Below are positions 16,692 through 27,028 of a stretch of 34,821 bases of DNA, one piece after another. Numbering within the stretch: the stretch's first letter is position 1; each line of letters starts with the position of its first letter. Below the pieces are notes generated by a model. It had not been told where the DNA came from, ran no database searches, and saw only the letters and a list, made by a program, of their open reading frames with translations. Position numbers and translations under genes: made by a program. Source of the stretch: Candidatus Levyibacteriota bacterium (GTDB taxonomy: Bacteria > Patescibacteriota > Microgenomatia > Levybacterales > UBA12049); NCBI GenBank assembly GCA_016204465.1, contig JACQKQ010000003.1, positions 1-34,821 of the forward strand, written 5' to 3'.

Positions 16692-17264
16692 CTACAGCCC
16701 AAGGTCTTCGTGAATGGCTTGCATTGACTTGAGGGTAATCTCAATAAATTCTTTAAGCGGAATACCAAGTTTTTCTTCGCACTGCAGAATCGGTTCGCGT
16801 TTTGCACCTTTGGCAAAAGACTTTTCATTCATTCTTTTCTGTACCGAATCTGTTGTCAGTGATGCAATTTTTTTATCTGGTCGAACAAGCGTTGCCGCAA
16901 CAATTAGTCCTGTTAATTGGTCTGCACACCGAATTCCCCAAGCCATATCGCTTTTGGGCTCTACGCCAGTTAGCCAATTATGTGCCTTGATGCCGTTTGC
17001 AATATCAATTGGGATATTTGGTTCTTTTTCAAAAATAAGCAAGCCATGCTTGTCCATTTGGTTTGTTTGCATCGCAATTTCATAATCAACATCATGCAGT
17101 AAACCGGTTATCCCCCAATTGTCCTGTTCATTCTGATCAAAGTCGTCTTTATGTAGATATTTATAAATTCCTTTCATCGCAGCCTCTGCAGCAAGAGAGT
17201 GCTTAATAAGGTTTGGATTTTTAAGATATTTCGTGAGGATTTGAAAAGCTTCTTTTCGAGTCAT
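16692..17264 (-). CDS. HD-domain hydrolase
   Basis: NLIKHSLAAEAAMKGIYKYL...WGITGLLHDVDYEIAM...KAHNW: HD phosphohydrolase motif (H...HD). Confidence 0.8.
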   Translation of the reverse strand: MTRKEAFQILTKYLKNPNLIKHSLAAEAAMKGIYKYLHKDDFDQNEQDNWGITGLLHDVDYEIAMQTNQMDKHGLLIFEKEPNIPIDIANGIKAHNWLTGVEPKSDMAWGIRCADQLTGLIVAATLVRPDKKIASLTTDSVQKRMNEKSFAKGAKREPILQCEEKLGIPLKEFIEITLKSMQAIHEDLGL

Positions 17265-17313
17265 GATATATTATAACCTATAAATCCTGATTAATCTAAA
17301 ATATTTTCCCGTT

Positions 17314-17337
17314 GTACCGTTGTCTAGACAACGGTAC
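17314..17337. repeat. Perfect 24-bp palindrome GTACCGTTGTCTAGACAACGGTAC
   Basis: Sequence equals its own reverse complement over 24 nt; lies between the HD gene promoter and the tRNA-Val promoter. Confidence 0.95.
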
Positions 17338-17350
17338 TATTTTATCAAAG

Positions 17351-17379
17351 TTGTGATCGAAGGCTCGTTTTGGTAAAAT
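17351..17379 (+). promoter_or_regulatory. tRNA-Val promoter (TTGTGA-N17-TAAAAT)
   Basis: ttgtgatcgaaggctcgttttggtaaaat, about 75 nt upstream of the tRNA. Confidence 0.55.
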
Positions 17380-17401
17380 AAAACAAGTTTCGGGCTCGTA
17401 G

Positions 17402-17443
17402 CCCCGCCTGCAGTCGCCTTTGGCGTCAACCATGGCGGGCAGG
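17402..17443. repeat. GC-rich palindromic element upstream of tRNA-Val
   Basis: CCCGCCTGCAGTCGCCTTTGGCGTCAACCATGGCGGGCAGG: nested CCCGCC/GGCGGG and CGCCTTTGGCG. Confidence 0.6.
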
Positions 17444-17454
17444 TCAGTTGATTA

Positions 17455-17526
17455 GAGCTTATAGCTCAGTGGTAGAGCGCTTCGTTGACATCGAAGAGGT
17501 CGATGGTTCGAGTCCATCTAGGCTCA
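17455..17526 (+). tRNA. tRNA-Val (GAC)
   Basis: GAGCTTA TA GCTC AGTGGTA GAGC G CTTCG TTGACAT CGAAG AGGTC GATGG TTCGAGT CCATC TAGGCTC A; all stems pair; anticodon GAC; CCA not encoded. Confidence 0.96.
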
Positions 17527-17547
17527 CATGTTTTGGTCAAAGGCCAA

Positions 17548-17562
17548 TCCGCCTCTGGCGGA
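17548..17562. repeat. Hairpin TCCGCC-TCT-GGCGGA downstream of tRNA-Val
   Basis: Perfect 6-bp inverted repeat; no U-tract. Confidence 0.6.
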
Positions 17563-17580
17563 CGACTCCTCTCGGGCCCA

Positions 17581-18825
17581 CTATACCAAGTAACTATACA
17601 ACAAGTCACTACTCGTAATAATTTTGAAATTAATACCTAATTTCTTCATCTTTTTTTTCAAGCGATCAAAATCTTTGCTACTTGCTTGCTCAATCCCGAC
17701 CAGTGCCGGTCCTGTTTCTTTGGCGCTCTTTTTAATATATTCAAAGCGCACGATGTCGTCGGTTGGACCAAGCGCCTTGTCCACAAATTGGCGAAGCTGT
17801 CCGGGTTTTTGCGCAAATTCGATGAGGAAGTAGTGCTTTTTGCCTTGGTATACAAGACTTTTCTCCATAATCTCCGGGTAACGCAAGATATCGTTGTTTC
17901 CGCCACTTAAAATGCAGACAACAGTCTTCCCTTTAATTTTATTAGCGAGGAAATCTAATGCCGAAATTGAAAGTGCTCCGGCCGGCTCTGTCACAATACC
18001 TTCATTTTGGTAAAGATCTATCATCGTTGTACAGATTTTTCCTTCTGGCACAAGTAAAACTTCATCAACGAGCCTTTTTACGATTGGAAAAGTTTTATCA
18101 CCAACTGTTCGGACTGCAGCGCCATCAACGAATGTATCAATTACTTTTAGCGTTACTATCTTTCCTTTCTTTAAGGCTTCCAGCATGCTTGGAGCGCCTT
18201 GCGGTTCAAGACCAATTACTTTTATATGCTTGATTTTATTTTTAAGGTATGTAGAAACGCCGGATACCAGTCCTCCGCCGCCGATTGGCACAAACACGTA
18301 GTCAATATTGTTTCCAAGCTCGTCAAAAATTTCTTTACCAACAGTCCCCTGGCCAGAAATAACTTGTTCATCGTTAAACGGATGGACAAATACAGCATTA
18401 TTCTCCTTGCAAAATTGGAGAGCTGCATTGCAGCTTTCATCGTAAGTTAATCCAATAAGCTTAATGTCAATCCATTTGCCGCCAAAATATTTCACTCGCT
18501 CAATTTTCTGCAAGGGAGTTTTGATTGGAATGAAGATAGTTGCATGTATCTTTAACTCATTTGCACTTAACGCAACGCCCTGCGCGTGATTGCCCGCACT
18601 TGCACAAACGACGCCGCTCTTTTTTCCTTCCTTAGTAAGTGATTTTATAAGATTATAAGAACCGCGAATTTTGTAAGAGCGGACTCTCTGTAAATCTTCT
18701 CGCTTTATGTAGACGTTTGCGCCAAACAGATTAGAAAGTCGCTTGTTAAGCTGCAACGGCGTGTTTTTTGCAATGCCGTTAATGCGTTTTGCAGCATCGT
18801 CTATGGTTTGTACAGAAACGGTCAT
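17581..18825 (-). CDS. ilvA: Threonine dehydratase (biosynthetic) with C-terminal ACT-like domain
   Basis: NTPLQLNKRLSNLFGANVYIKREDLQRVRSYKIRGSYNLI...CASAGNHAQGVALSA...VPIGGGGLVSGV...LSGGNND...YFLIEFAQKPGQLRQFVDKAL. Confidence 0.95.
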   Translation of the reverse strand: MTVSVQTIDDAAKRINGIAKNTPLQLNKRLSNLFGANVYIKREDLQRVRSYKIRGSYNLIKSLTKEGKKSGVVCASAGNHAQGVALSANELKIHATIFIPIKTPLQKIERVKYFGGKWIDIKLIGLTYDESCNAALQFCKENNAVFVHPFNDEQVISGQGTVGKEIFDELGNNIDYVFVPIGGGGLVSGVSTYLKNKIKHIKVIGLEPQGAPSMLEALKKGKIVTLKVIDTFVDGAAVRTVGDKTFPIVKRLVDEVLLVPEGKICTTMIDLYQNEGIVTEPAGALSISALDFLANKIKGKTVVCILSGGNNDILRYPEIMEKSLVYQGKKHYFLIEFAQKPGQLRQFVDKALGPTDDIVRFEYIKKSAKETGPALVGIEQASSKDFDRLKKKMKKLGINFKIITSSDLLYSYLV

Positions 18826-19895
18826 ATAAGTGCAGTTATTTTATCACCTATAGTGTGAGTTTGCAAAGGTGAATTTGTCGTAATATCTTTCGTCCCATAG
18901 CCTTTTTCAAGCACGGCAAATACAGCTTTTCGGATTGCTTTACTTTCTTTGGCAAGCTGAAGGCTCATATCAAGCAGCATTGCAGCGGAGAGAATGCTGC
19001 CTATAGGATTTGCGGTATTGGTGCCAGATGCTTTTGGAAACGAGCCGTGGATTGGTTCAAAAAGCGAGGTTTTTTCTCCTTTGGAAGCAGACGGTAAAAG
19101 GCCGATTGAGCCGGCAATTACTGATGCTTCATCAGTGAGGATGTCGCCAAACATATTGTCAGTCAAAATCACATCAAAACTGCTTGGCCGTTTGATAATT
19201 TGCAAAGCAGCGTTATCAACAAACATGTATTCGATTGTTACATTGCTAAATTGTTTTGATTGTTCCTGGATAGTTTCGCGCCAGAGTCTGGACGTCTCGA
19301 GCACATTTGCTTTGTCAATAAGTGTAAGTTTTCCTTGGCTCGCCGAAGCTTTGCGAAGGCGGCTTCTTTCTTGAGCCAGTTTGAACGCCAGTTTCGCAAC
19401 TCGTTCTATTTCCTCTTTCGTGTACGTGCATACATCAAAAGCACTATTTTCTTTTCTTCCTTTATCGCCAAAATAAATGCCGCCGGTTAATTCTCTTACC
19501 ACAACAAAATCTACATTTTTGATCACTTCGTCTTTAAGCGGTGAGCTTTTGACGTTTGGGAAAGTCATAATTGGCCGAATGTTGGCATAAAGGCCAAGCT
19601 CTTTTCGAAGTTTAAGTAAACCTTGTTCTGGCCTTACTTTTAGCGATGGGTTATTGTCGTATTTTGGATGTCCGATTGCGCCAAAAAGGATAGCATCAGC
19701 GTTTTTGCAAAGTTCAAGTGTTTCATCTGGCAATGGATCGCCAGCTTTTTCAATCGCAACAGCGCCGATTAAGCCTTCTGTAAAAGTAAACTCATGATGG
19801 TATTCTTGGGCAATTTTTTTAAGCACTTTCACTGCTTGCGCTGTTACTTCTGGCCCGACGCCATCGCCTGGGAGGACTGCAATTTGTTTTTTCAT
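18822..19895 (-). CDS. leuB: 3-isopropylmalate dehydrogenase
   Basis: IAVLPGDGVGPEVTAQAVKVL...LFGAIGHPKYD...RPEQGLLKLRKELGLYANIRP...VRELTGGIYFGDKG...LTDNMFGDILTDEASVIAGSIGLLPSAS. Confidence 0.96.
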   Translation of the reverse strand: MKKQIAVLPGDGVGPEVTAQAVKVLKKIAQEYHHEFTFTEGLIGAVAIEKAGDPLPDETLELCKNADAILFGAIGHPKYDNNPSLKVRPEQGLLKLRKELGLYANIRPIMTFPNVKSSPLKDEVIKNVDFVVVRELTGGIYFGDKGRKENSAFDVCTYTKEEIERVAKLAFKLAQERSRLRKASASQGKLTLIDKANVLETSRLWRETIQEQSKQFSNVTIEYMFVDNAALQIIKRPSSFDVILTDNMFGDILTDEASVIAGSIGLLPSASKGEKTSLFEPIHGSFPKASGTNTANPIGSILSAAMLLDMSLQLAKESKAIRKAVFAVLEKGYGTKDITTNSPLQTHTIGDKITALI

Positions 19896-19918
19896 ATTTC
19901 GATCATTGCTGCATTGCT

Positions 19919-20527
19919 CTAGACTATTGAATAATCATTTTTTCTAGCTTTTTCAAATGTTAACACTTGAGACTTTAGGCTAAGCAAATAATCAACGTCG
20001 TCGTAGCCTTTGAGAAAACACATTTTTCTATACGGATCCATTGGAAACTTCTCCTCCTCCCCAGTTTTTTCTATTCGAATCGTTTGTTTTTCAATATCAA
20101 TGGCTACTTTTGCTTTCGGATCGTTTTCAATTGTCCTAAACAATTTTTGCAAAAATTTCTCTGATACAATAACTGGAAGTAGATGATTGATAAGCGCATT
20201 GTTTTTAAAAATATCAGCAAAAAAGCTTGAGAATACTGCTTTAAAACCATAGTCGGAAAGTGCCCACGCAGCGTGTTCCCTGCTTGATCCACAACCAAAA
20301 TTGCGTCCGGCGATAAGAATTTCTCCTTTATACTTTGTATTGTTTAATACAAAATTTTTTTTAAGATTGTCTTCTGCATCGAAACGCCAGTCTCGAAAGA
20401 GATTCTCGCCAAAGCCCTCGCGGGTTATGGCTTTTAAAAATCGAGCTGGGATTATTTGGTCGGTGTCAATGTTTTCGACTGGTAATGGGACACAAGTTGA
20501 ACTGATAATAATATTATTTTTCTTCAT
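19919..20527 (-). CDS. leuD: 3-isopropylmalate dehydratase small subunit
   Basis: VENIDTDQIIPARFLKAITREGFGENLFRDWRF...ILIAGRNFGCGSSREHAAWALSDYGFKAVFSSFFADIFKNNALIN. Confidence 0.96.
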   Translation of the reverse strand: MKKNNIIISSTCVPLPVENIDTDQIIPARFLKAITREGFGENLFRDWRFDAEDNLKKNFVLNNTKYKGEILIAGRNFGCGSSREHAAWALSDYGFKAVFSSFFADIFKNNALINHLLPVIVSEKFLQKLFRTIENDPKAKVAIDIEKQTIRIEKTGEEEKFPMDPYRKMCFLKGYDDVDYLLSLKSQVLTFEKARKNDYSIV

Positions 20528-20598
20528 AGTTTACTTTCAAAAGTTTAAAGCTTCTAGATTTACACTTGATTTTGCACTTTGATTTTTAAGTTTTGCAT

Positions 20599-22008
20599 TT
20601 ATAGTAACTCCCTTGGATCCGTAATTCTTCCGGTTAGTGCCGAAGCTGCTGCAGTTAATGGGCTTGCTAAAAATGTACGCGCTCCTGGCCCTTGGCGTCC
20701 TTCAAAATTTCTGTTAGATGTAGAGATGCAGTATTTTCCAGATGGAATTTTATCTTCGTTCATGCCAAGGCACGCCGAACAGCCAGGTCCGCGCAGTTCA
20801 AAACCAGCTTGTGCAAATAATTTATCCAACCCCTCTTTTCGTGCTTGCATCTCCACTTGCTTACTGCCAGGAATAACGAATACCTCAACGTTGTCTACTT
20901 TCTTTCTCCCTTTCACTACTTCTGCTACCATGCGCAAATCCTCAATCCTGGAGTTTGTGCAGCTGCCTAAAAAAACATAATCCACTTTTTGGTCTTGCAT
21001 TTTTGCTCCAGGTTTGAGGTTCATGTACGAAATAGCTTGTCGAAAACTTGCGCGGTCGCGATCTGATGTAAACGATGATTCTTTTGGAATTTTTGCAGTA
21101 ATTTTTACTCCCATGCCGGGGTTTGTGCCGTACGTTACCATTGGTTCAATATCTTCGGCTTTGAATGTAATCTCTCTGTCATATTTTGCTCCTTTGTCGC
21201 TTGGTAATGTTTTCCAATACTGCAGAGCAGTATTCCAATTATTCCCTTTAGGTGCGAATTTTCGCCCCTTCATATATTGGTATGTTATTTCATCGGGCGC
21301 AATCATGCCTCCACGAGAACCCATTTCAATGCTCATATTGCAAATAGTCATGCGTGCTTCCATACTCAAACCCCGAATTGTTGAACCCGCATATTCGACA
21401 AAATAGCCTGTTGCGCCGCTAGTTGAAATTTTGGAGATGATATAAAGAATAATGTCTTTAGAAACTACGCCCTTGCCCAGTTTGCCGTTTATCTCAATTT
21501 TCATGGTCTTTGGCTTTTGTTGTAAAATAGTTTGGGTTGCTAAGACTTGTTCGACCTCACTTGTTCCTATGCCAAACGCAATACTGCCAAACGCGCCGTG
21601 GGTCGAGGTGTGGCTGTCGCCGCAAACAATCGTCATCCCGGGTTTTGTAATGCCAAGTTCTGGGCCAATAATGTGGACGATTCCTTGGAATGGATGACCA
21701 AGACCATAGAGTCGAATATCAAACTCTTTACAATTTTTGGTAAGCTTTTCAACCTGGACTTTTGAAAGCAACTCCTTAATGGGTAAGTGTTGATCTTTTG
21801 TTGGGACGTTGTGGTCTGCTGTTGCCCAGGTTCTCTTTTTTCGAAATACAGAAATGTTTCGCCGTCGCAATCCATCAAAAGCCTGTGGGCTTGTGACTTC
21901 GTGAATCAAATGCGCGTCAACATACAGCACATTCGGAAACCCCGGTTGGCTATAGACAACATGACTTTCCCAAATCTTCTCAAATAAGGTTTTAGGATGT
22001 TTTTTCAT
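20599..22008 (-). CDS. leuC: 3-isopropylmalate dehydratase large subunit
   Basis: [12 protein letters not shown]...[18 protein letters not shown]...ATADHNVPT...[33 protein letters not shown]...[14 protein letters not shown]...[11 protein letters not shown]. Confidence 0.97.
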   Translation of the reverse strand: MKKHPKTLFEKIWESHVVYSQPGFPNVLYVDAHLIHEVTSPQAFDGLRRRNISVFRKKRTWATADHNVPTKDQHLPIKELLSKVQVEKLTKNCKEFDIRLYGLGHPFQGIVHIIGPELGITKPGMTIVCGDSHTSTHGAFGSIAFGIGTSEVEQVLATQTILQQKPKTMKIEINGKLGKGVVSKDIILYIISKISTSGATGYFVEYAGSTIRGLSMEARMTICNMSIEMGSRGGMIAPDEITYQYMKGRKFAPKGNNWNTALQYWKTLPSDKGAKYDREITFKAEDIEPMVTYGTNPGMGVKITAKIPKESSFTSDRDRASFRQAISYMNLKPGAKMQDQKVDYVFLGSCTNSRIEDLRMVAEVVKGRKKVDNVEVFVIPGSKQVEMQARKEGLDKLFAQAGFELRGPGCSACLGMNEDKIPSGKYCISTSNRNFEGRQGPGARTFLASPLTAAASALTGRITDPRELL

Positions 22009-22028
22009 ATCTGAAAGAAGAGAAGAAG

Positions 22029-22388
22029 CTATTTAGAAGCGATTGCTTCTATCTCAATAAGAGCTCCTTTGGGTAAATCGGCAACGCCGATGGTTGCTCT
22101 TGCTGGTTTATTGGCGGTAAAAAAAGTTGCGTACATGTCGTTCATTTTTGGAAAATCTTCGATATTTTTAAGATACACAGTTGTCTTTACAACGTGTTCC
22201 AAGGCGAGGCCTTGCGAAGCTAAAACGGCTTCTAAGTTTTTGAGTGTTTGCTTAGTCTGCGTTTCAACACCTTCGACGAGTTCGCTCGTTTCAGGGTCAA
22301 CACCAATCTGGCCAGAGCAGAAAACTAACTTTCCCACCCTTCGAGTTTGTGAATAGGGACCGATTGGTTTAGGTTCCTTAGAATTCAT
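22029..22388 (-). CDS. ridA: RidA (2-iminobutanoate/2-iminopropanoate deaminase)
   Basis: [50 protein letters not shown]...[25 protein letters not shown]...[22 protein letters not shown]. Confidence 0.95.
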   Translation of the reverse strand: MNSKEPKPIGPYSQTRRVGKLVFCSGQIGVDPETSELVEGVETQTKQTLKNLEAVLASQGLALEHVVKTTVYLKNIEDFPKMNDMYATFFTANKPARATIGVADLPKGALIEIEAIASK

Positions 22389-22498
22389 ATTAAAAATTAA
22401 AGATCAAATATCAAAATGACAATGTAAAGATCAAAAATAAAGAACAATTTTTAATTTTTTATTTGTGTTTTTGCTTTTTAATGTTTGATTTTTGATTT
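22386..22498. repeat. AT-rich imperfect inverted repeat between ridA and avtA
   Basis: attaaaaattaaagatcaaatatcaaaatgacaatgtaaagatcaaaaataaag ... atttttaattttttatttgtgtttttgctttttaatgtttgatttttgattt; resembles the 5155-5256 element. Confidence 0.6.
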
Positions 22499-23771
22499 AC
22501 TTGTTATATGCTTCATTAATCGTCTCGGCAATGATTTTCAATCCCGCCTTTACGTCTTCTTCACGTTGACTATACGTAATTCTAACACATTCATCCCTGT
22601 GCTTCCACTTTCCACGAAACCCTGGATAAAAATAGTTTCCCGGTACGACAAGCACCTTACGTTTTTTTAACCGTTCATACAATTCCATAGACTTAATTGG
22701 TAAATCTTTTAACCAAAGCCACAAAAAGAGAGCACCCTCACTCTTATGGATGTAGTATGGATTTGACTGATTCATGTGTTTTTGGAGATATGCAATCGCC
22801 TCATTTGATTTACGCTGATAAAACGGTTTAATAACTGTTTGGCTTAGTTTTGTTATTTCGCCACTTTGCAAAAGCGGGGTTACAATATGCTGGCCAATGG
22901 TTGTCGCTGTGAGATTCACTATTGCATTGATGCTTGTTAAATGTTTGATAATTTCTTCTTTGGCAATAACAATAGATGTTCGAACACTTGGCAAGCCAAG
23001 TTTGGACAGACTTACTACATAAATAATGTTATCATCAAGAATCGGATTCGTCTTGGTGAAAATAATGCCAGGAAATGGTGCGCCGTAGGCGTTATCAATC
23101 ATAAGTGGGATTTTGTGCTTCTTCGCAAGATCTAAAAGTTTATGTACCTCCTCATCTGTTACGACGTTACCTGTTGGGTTTGTTGGCCTTGAAACGCAAA
23201 TTGCCGCAATATCCTTTGTAATTTTTAGACTTTCAAAATCAATGAAATATTTAAACGTATGCTCATCAATAATTTTTATGATTGGCTTATTCGCAGTAAA
23301 AATATCATCAGTAATTCCCTGGTCTGCATAACCTATATATTCGGGGACTAACGGAAAGAGTATTTTTTTTGATGATCCATCTGAAAATTTGCCCGCGAGC
23401 ATGTTAAACAAGAAGAAAAACGTTGTTTGTCCGCCAGTGAGCGCGCAGACGTTTTTGGTGGTAATATTCCAGCCATAGGTTTTTTTAAAAAAAGCAACAA
23501 CGGCATGAATAAAATCGATGTCTCCTTGAGAGGTCGTGTAATTCCCAACCATTCTTTCGAATTCGTCTTTGTTGTCAAGGATTTCTTGCATGCGCTTTCG
23601 GAAGAGTTCTTCCATTTGAGTAATATGCGCAGGGTTACCGCCGCCAAGCATGTACATTTTTTCCTTGCCGGACATTGCTTTACCAAGGTCGTCCATGAGC
23701 TGCAGAATGCCGGTTTTTGAGGTTAACTTTTCGCCAAACTGTGATAATTCCATAATTTTACCGGATCGCAA
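22497..23771 (-). CDS. avtA: AvtA-like valine-pyruvate aminotransferase
   Basis: LSQFGEKLTSKTGILQLMDDLGKAM...MLGGGNPAHI...TGGQTTFFFLFNMLAG...FPLVPEYIGYADQG...SRPTNPTGNVVTDEE...SLSKLGLPSVRTSIVIA: AvtA family. Confidence 0.88.
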   Translation of the reverse strand: MRSGKIMELSQFGEKLTSKTGILQLMDDLGKAMSGKEKMYMLGGGNPAHITQMEELFRKRMQEILDNKDEFERMVGNYTTSQGDIDFIHAVVAFFKKTYGWNITTKNVCALTGGQTTFFFLFNMLAGKFSDGSSKKILFPLVPEYIGYADQGITDDIFTANKPIIKIIDEHTFKYFIDFESLKITKDIAAICVSRPTNPTGNVVTDEEVHKLLDLAKKHKIPLMIDNAYGAPFPGIIFTKTNPILDDNIIYVVSLSKLGLPSVRTSIVIAKEEIIKHLTSINAIVNLTATTIGQHIVTPLLQSGEITKLSQTVIKPFYQRKSNEAIAYLQKHMNQSNPYYIHKSEGALFLWLWLKDLPIKSMELYERLKKRKVLVVPGNYFYPGFRGKWKHRDECVRITYSQREEDVKAGLKIIAETINEAYNK

Positions 23772-23795
23772 AGCTATTCCGATCCCTTATCGGAA

Positions 23796-25541
23796 TTAGC
23801 TCGTGACTGCGCCTTTGGAGGCGCTGCTAACTAATTGCGCGTATTTTGCCAGCACGCCACGCTTGTATTTGAGCGCGGGTGCTTTCCATCGAGATTTTCT
23901 TTTCTGCAAAGCAGAATCCGAAATTTTGAGGTCTAACGTTTTTGTGTTCAAATTGATACTGATCATGTCTCCTTCCTCAACCAGCGCAATTGGGCCGCCG
24001 ACTTGGGCTTCTGGCGTAATATGCGCAATCATAATGCCGTGCGTACCACCAGAAAATCTGCCATCGGTAATAAGCGCAACGTCTCTTCCTAACCCCGCTC
24101 CCATAAGTGCTGCAGATGGAGAAAGCATTTCCCGCATGCCTGGACCGCCTTTTGGCCCCTCAAAGCGAATTACTATAACATCATTTTTTTGAATTCTGCT
24201 TTGCAGAATCGCATTTAGCGCGTCTTCTTCGCACTCAAAAACACGAGCCGGCCCATGAAACTCGCGCATTTCTTTTCCCGAAAGCTTCATCACAGCTCCT
24301 TCAGGCGCAAGACTGCCTCGTAAGACGACAATGTGGTGCTCTGGCGGAGCTAAAGGCTTTTCGAGACTAGCGATAACTTTTTGATTTTTTAGCAACTTTG
24401 GAGTTGATTTGAGGTTTTCCGCAACAGTTTTTCCTGTCACGGTTAAACAATCACCATGAATAAGGCCAGCATCGAGTAACATTTTCATAACGATTGGTAC
24501 ACCGCCAATGTTGTTGAGGTCGTTCATCACATACTCGCCAGATGGTTTGAAATTGCCAAGAAGCGGAACTCTTTTCGCAATCCTATTGAAGTCATCTATT
24601 GTCAGATCAATCTCTGCTTCGTGAGCTAAAGAAAGAAGATGAAGCACTGCATTCGTTGATCCGCCAAGTGCTTGGACAACAGTAATTGCGTTCTCAAACG
24701 CTTTTTTGGTCATAATATCGCGCGCCCGAATGCTTTTCTCAAGAAGATTAAACAATGCTTTCACTGAATCTTCACAATCTTTTCGTTTTTCTTTAGAAAT
24801 CTGATTTTTTTTGTCAACTGCCGGGTGTGACGCACTTCCTGGTAGGCTCATACCTAATGCTTCGATTGCTGATGCCATTGTGTTTGCTGTGTACATACCG
24901 CCGCATGCGCCGTTTCCCGGGCACGATTTGCATTCAATCTCATGGAAATCCTTCTCGCTTATTTTTCCAGCACTATACGCACCAACCGCCTCAAATGTAC
25001 TCACAATAGTTAAGTCCTTTCCTTTATAGTGACCCGGTAATATGCTTCCGCCGTAGAGAGTGAGTCCAATGCTATTGTTCCGAGCTAAAGGAATTAAAGC
25101 TGCTGGGATTGTTTTGTCGCAACCTGCGAGCGTAAGTGCACAGTCGGCTGCATAAGCTTCGTGCATCATTTCAATGCAATCAGCAATAAGCTCGCGGGAA
25201 ACAAGCGAATACTTCATGCCTTCCATGCCCATTGTTTCACCGTCTGTAACGACCGGAGTCCCAAAAATTATTGATTTCCCCCCTACCTTTTCTACCTCTT
25301 CTACTACAATTTTACCTAAAGCATCTATGTGTTTATTGCAGGGAGTAATGTTTGTATAGGGACACGCGACAGTAACAAGGGGTTTTTCAAAATCTTTGTC
25401 GGTAAAACCAACGGCGCGCATCATGGCTCGTGCCGGCGATCGTTTTATCCACTCGTTGGTGCCAGGCTTTCCAGTCAGTAGGTAACTTCGCTTCTTTAAT
25501 CCGCTTTCTTGGCAAGAACAATCCTCGCAACCGTTTTTCAT
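23796..25541 (-). CDS. ilvD: Dihydroxy-acid dehydratase
   Basis: [42 protein letters not shown]...[12 protein letters not shown]...[32 protein letters not shown]...[22 protein letters not shown]. Confidence 0.97.
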   Translation of the reverse strand: MKNGCEDCSCQESGLKKRSYLLTGKPGTNEWIKRSPARAMMRAVGFTDKDFEKPLVTVACPYTNITPCNKHIDALGKIVVEEVEKVGGKSIIFGTPVVTDGETMGMEGMKYSLVSRELIADCIEMMHEAYAADCALTLAGCDKTIPAALIPLARNNSIGLTLYGGSILPGHYKGKDLTIVSTFEAVGAYSAGKISEKDFHEIECKSCPGNGACGGMYTANTMASAIEALGMSLPGSASHPAVDKKNQISKEKRKDCEDSVKALFNLLEKSIRARDIMTKKAFENAITVVQALGGSTNAVLHLLSLAHEAEIDLTIDDFNRIAKRVPLLGNFKPSGEYVMNDLNNIGGVPIVMKMLLDAGLIHGDCLTVTGKTVAENLKSTPKLLKNQKVIASLEKPLAPPEHHIVVLRGSLAPEGAVMKLSGKEMREFHGPARVFECEEDALNAILQSRIQKNDVIVIRFEGPKGGPGMREMLSPSAALMGAGLGRDVALITDGRFSGGTHGIMIAHITPEAQVGGPIALVEEGDMISINLNTKTLDLKISDSALQKRKSRWKAPALKYKRGVLAKYAQLVSSASKGAVTS

Positions 25542-27028
25542 ATTATTTTTTGTAAACCATCAAGGTACGCTTTTACCGATGCAACAACAATGTCCGTGTC
25601 TGCACCAAAGCCGTAGTATGTATCGCCCTTGTAAGCAAGCTGGATGTGCACCTTGCCCATATCGTCGCTGCCCTTGGTAATTGCTTGAACTAAAAATTCT
25701 TCAAGTGAAACAGGTTTTTTAATAATCTTATTAATTGCGTTAAATGCAGAGTCAACAGGCCCGTTGCCTACAGCAGATGCAATTTCCTCTTTGCCTTTAA
25801 CCCACAATTTCACTGTTGCCATTGGTTTTAGCGGCATTCCGCAAACAACTTCCAGAAGCTCAAGTTTAATATTCCGATCAGTTGCCTTTTCGCCCATAAG
25901 AAGCCTTAGATCTTCGTCATTAATTTCTCTTTTTTTGTCTGCAAGATCTAGGAATTGCTGATAAACTTCATTAAGCTGTGGTTTGGCGAGCTTGTAGCCA
26001 AGCTTCTCTAGTTTATGTTTGAGTGCTGCCCTGCCAGATCTTGCAGTAAGAATAATTGAGGAATTAGCTATGCCTATGTCCTTGGGGTCTATTATTTCAT
26101 AGTTAGCCCGCTTTTTTAGCACTCCGTCCTGGTGAATGCCAGATGAGTGCGCAAAGGCGTTTCTGCCAACAATTGCTTTGTTGGGCTGGACCGGCATACG
26201 CATGAGTCGCGAAACTAATCTACTTGCCTCAACAATTTTTTTTGTTTGTATGTTTGTATCTGCATCAATATCCTTGTGTGTCCGCATTGTCATGACAACC
26301 TCTTCCAAAGACGTGTTGCCTGCTCGCTCGCCAATGCCGTTAATAGTCACTTCTACTTGCCTTGCCCCGTTTATAATACCAGACAAAGAGTTTGCTGTTG
26401 CCATGCCCAAGTCATTGTGGCAGTGGACAGAAATAATCGCCTTATCAATGTTTTTAACATGGTTAACCAAATACTTAATTTTCGAACCAAACTCCCACGG
26501 CAAACAGTAGCCGGTGGTATCAGGAATGTTCACCACTGTTGCGCCTGCAGCAATCGCAGCCTCAACCATTTTTGCCAAAAACGCGTTGTCTGCGCGTCCT
26601 GCGTCTTCTGCATAAAACTCAATATCCTCTACAAATTTTTTGGCGTACTTTACTGCTTCAACCCCTTGTTCTAAAACTTTTTCTCTGGTTGAGTTAAATT
26701 TAAATTTTATATGCACGTCAGAGCTGCCAATGCCGGTGTGTATGCGTTTTCGTTTTGCAAACTTTAAGGATTCTGCTGCTGCGTCAATGTCTTCTTTCCT
26801 AGCCCTTGTGAGCGCGCAGATAATTGGTTCGGAAATCACTTTGGAGATTTCAACAACCGACTTAAAATCACCAGGTGACGAAATAGGAAATCCTGCCTCA
26901 ATCACATCAACCTTGAGATTTTCAAGCATCGCTGCGATTTCGATTTTTTCAACTGTGTTTAACTGGCAGCCCGGTACCTGCTCGCCGTCCCGAAGTGTTG
27001 TGTCAAAAACAAATACTCTATTTTTCAT
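25538..27028 (-). CDS. leuA: 2-isopropylmalate synthase
   Basis: [55 protein letters not shown]...[37 protein letters not shown]. Start 27028 overlaps ilvC by 11 nt; track start 27094 lies inside ilvC coding sequence. Confidence 0.95.
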   Translation of the reverse strand: MKNRVFVFDTTLRDGEQVPGCQLNTVEKIEIAAMLENLKVDVIEAGFPISSPGDFKSVVEISKVISEPIICALTRARKEDIDAAAESLKFAKRKRIHTGIGSSDVHIKFKFNSTREKVLEQGVEAVKYAKKFVEDIEFYAEDAGRADNAFLAKMVEAAIAAGATVVNIPDTTGYCLPWEFGSKIKYLVNHVKNIDKAIISVHCHNDLGMATANSLSGIINGARQVEVTINGIGERAGNTSLEEVVMTMRTHKDIDADTNIQTKKIVEASRLVSRLMRMPVQPNKAIVGRNAFAHSSGIHQDGVLKKRANYEIIDPKDIGIANSSIILTARSGRAALKHKLEKLGYKLAKPQLNEVYQQFLDLADKKREINDEDLRLLMGEKATDRNIKLELLEVVCGMPLKPMATVKLWVKGKEEIASAVGNGPVDSAFNAINKIIKKPVSLEEFLVQAITKGSDDMGKVHIQLAYKGDTYYGFGADTDIVVASVKAYLDGLQKII

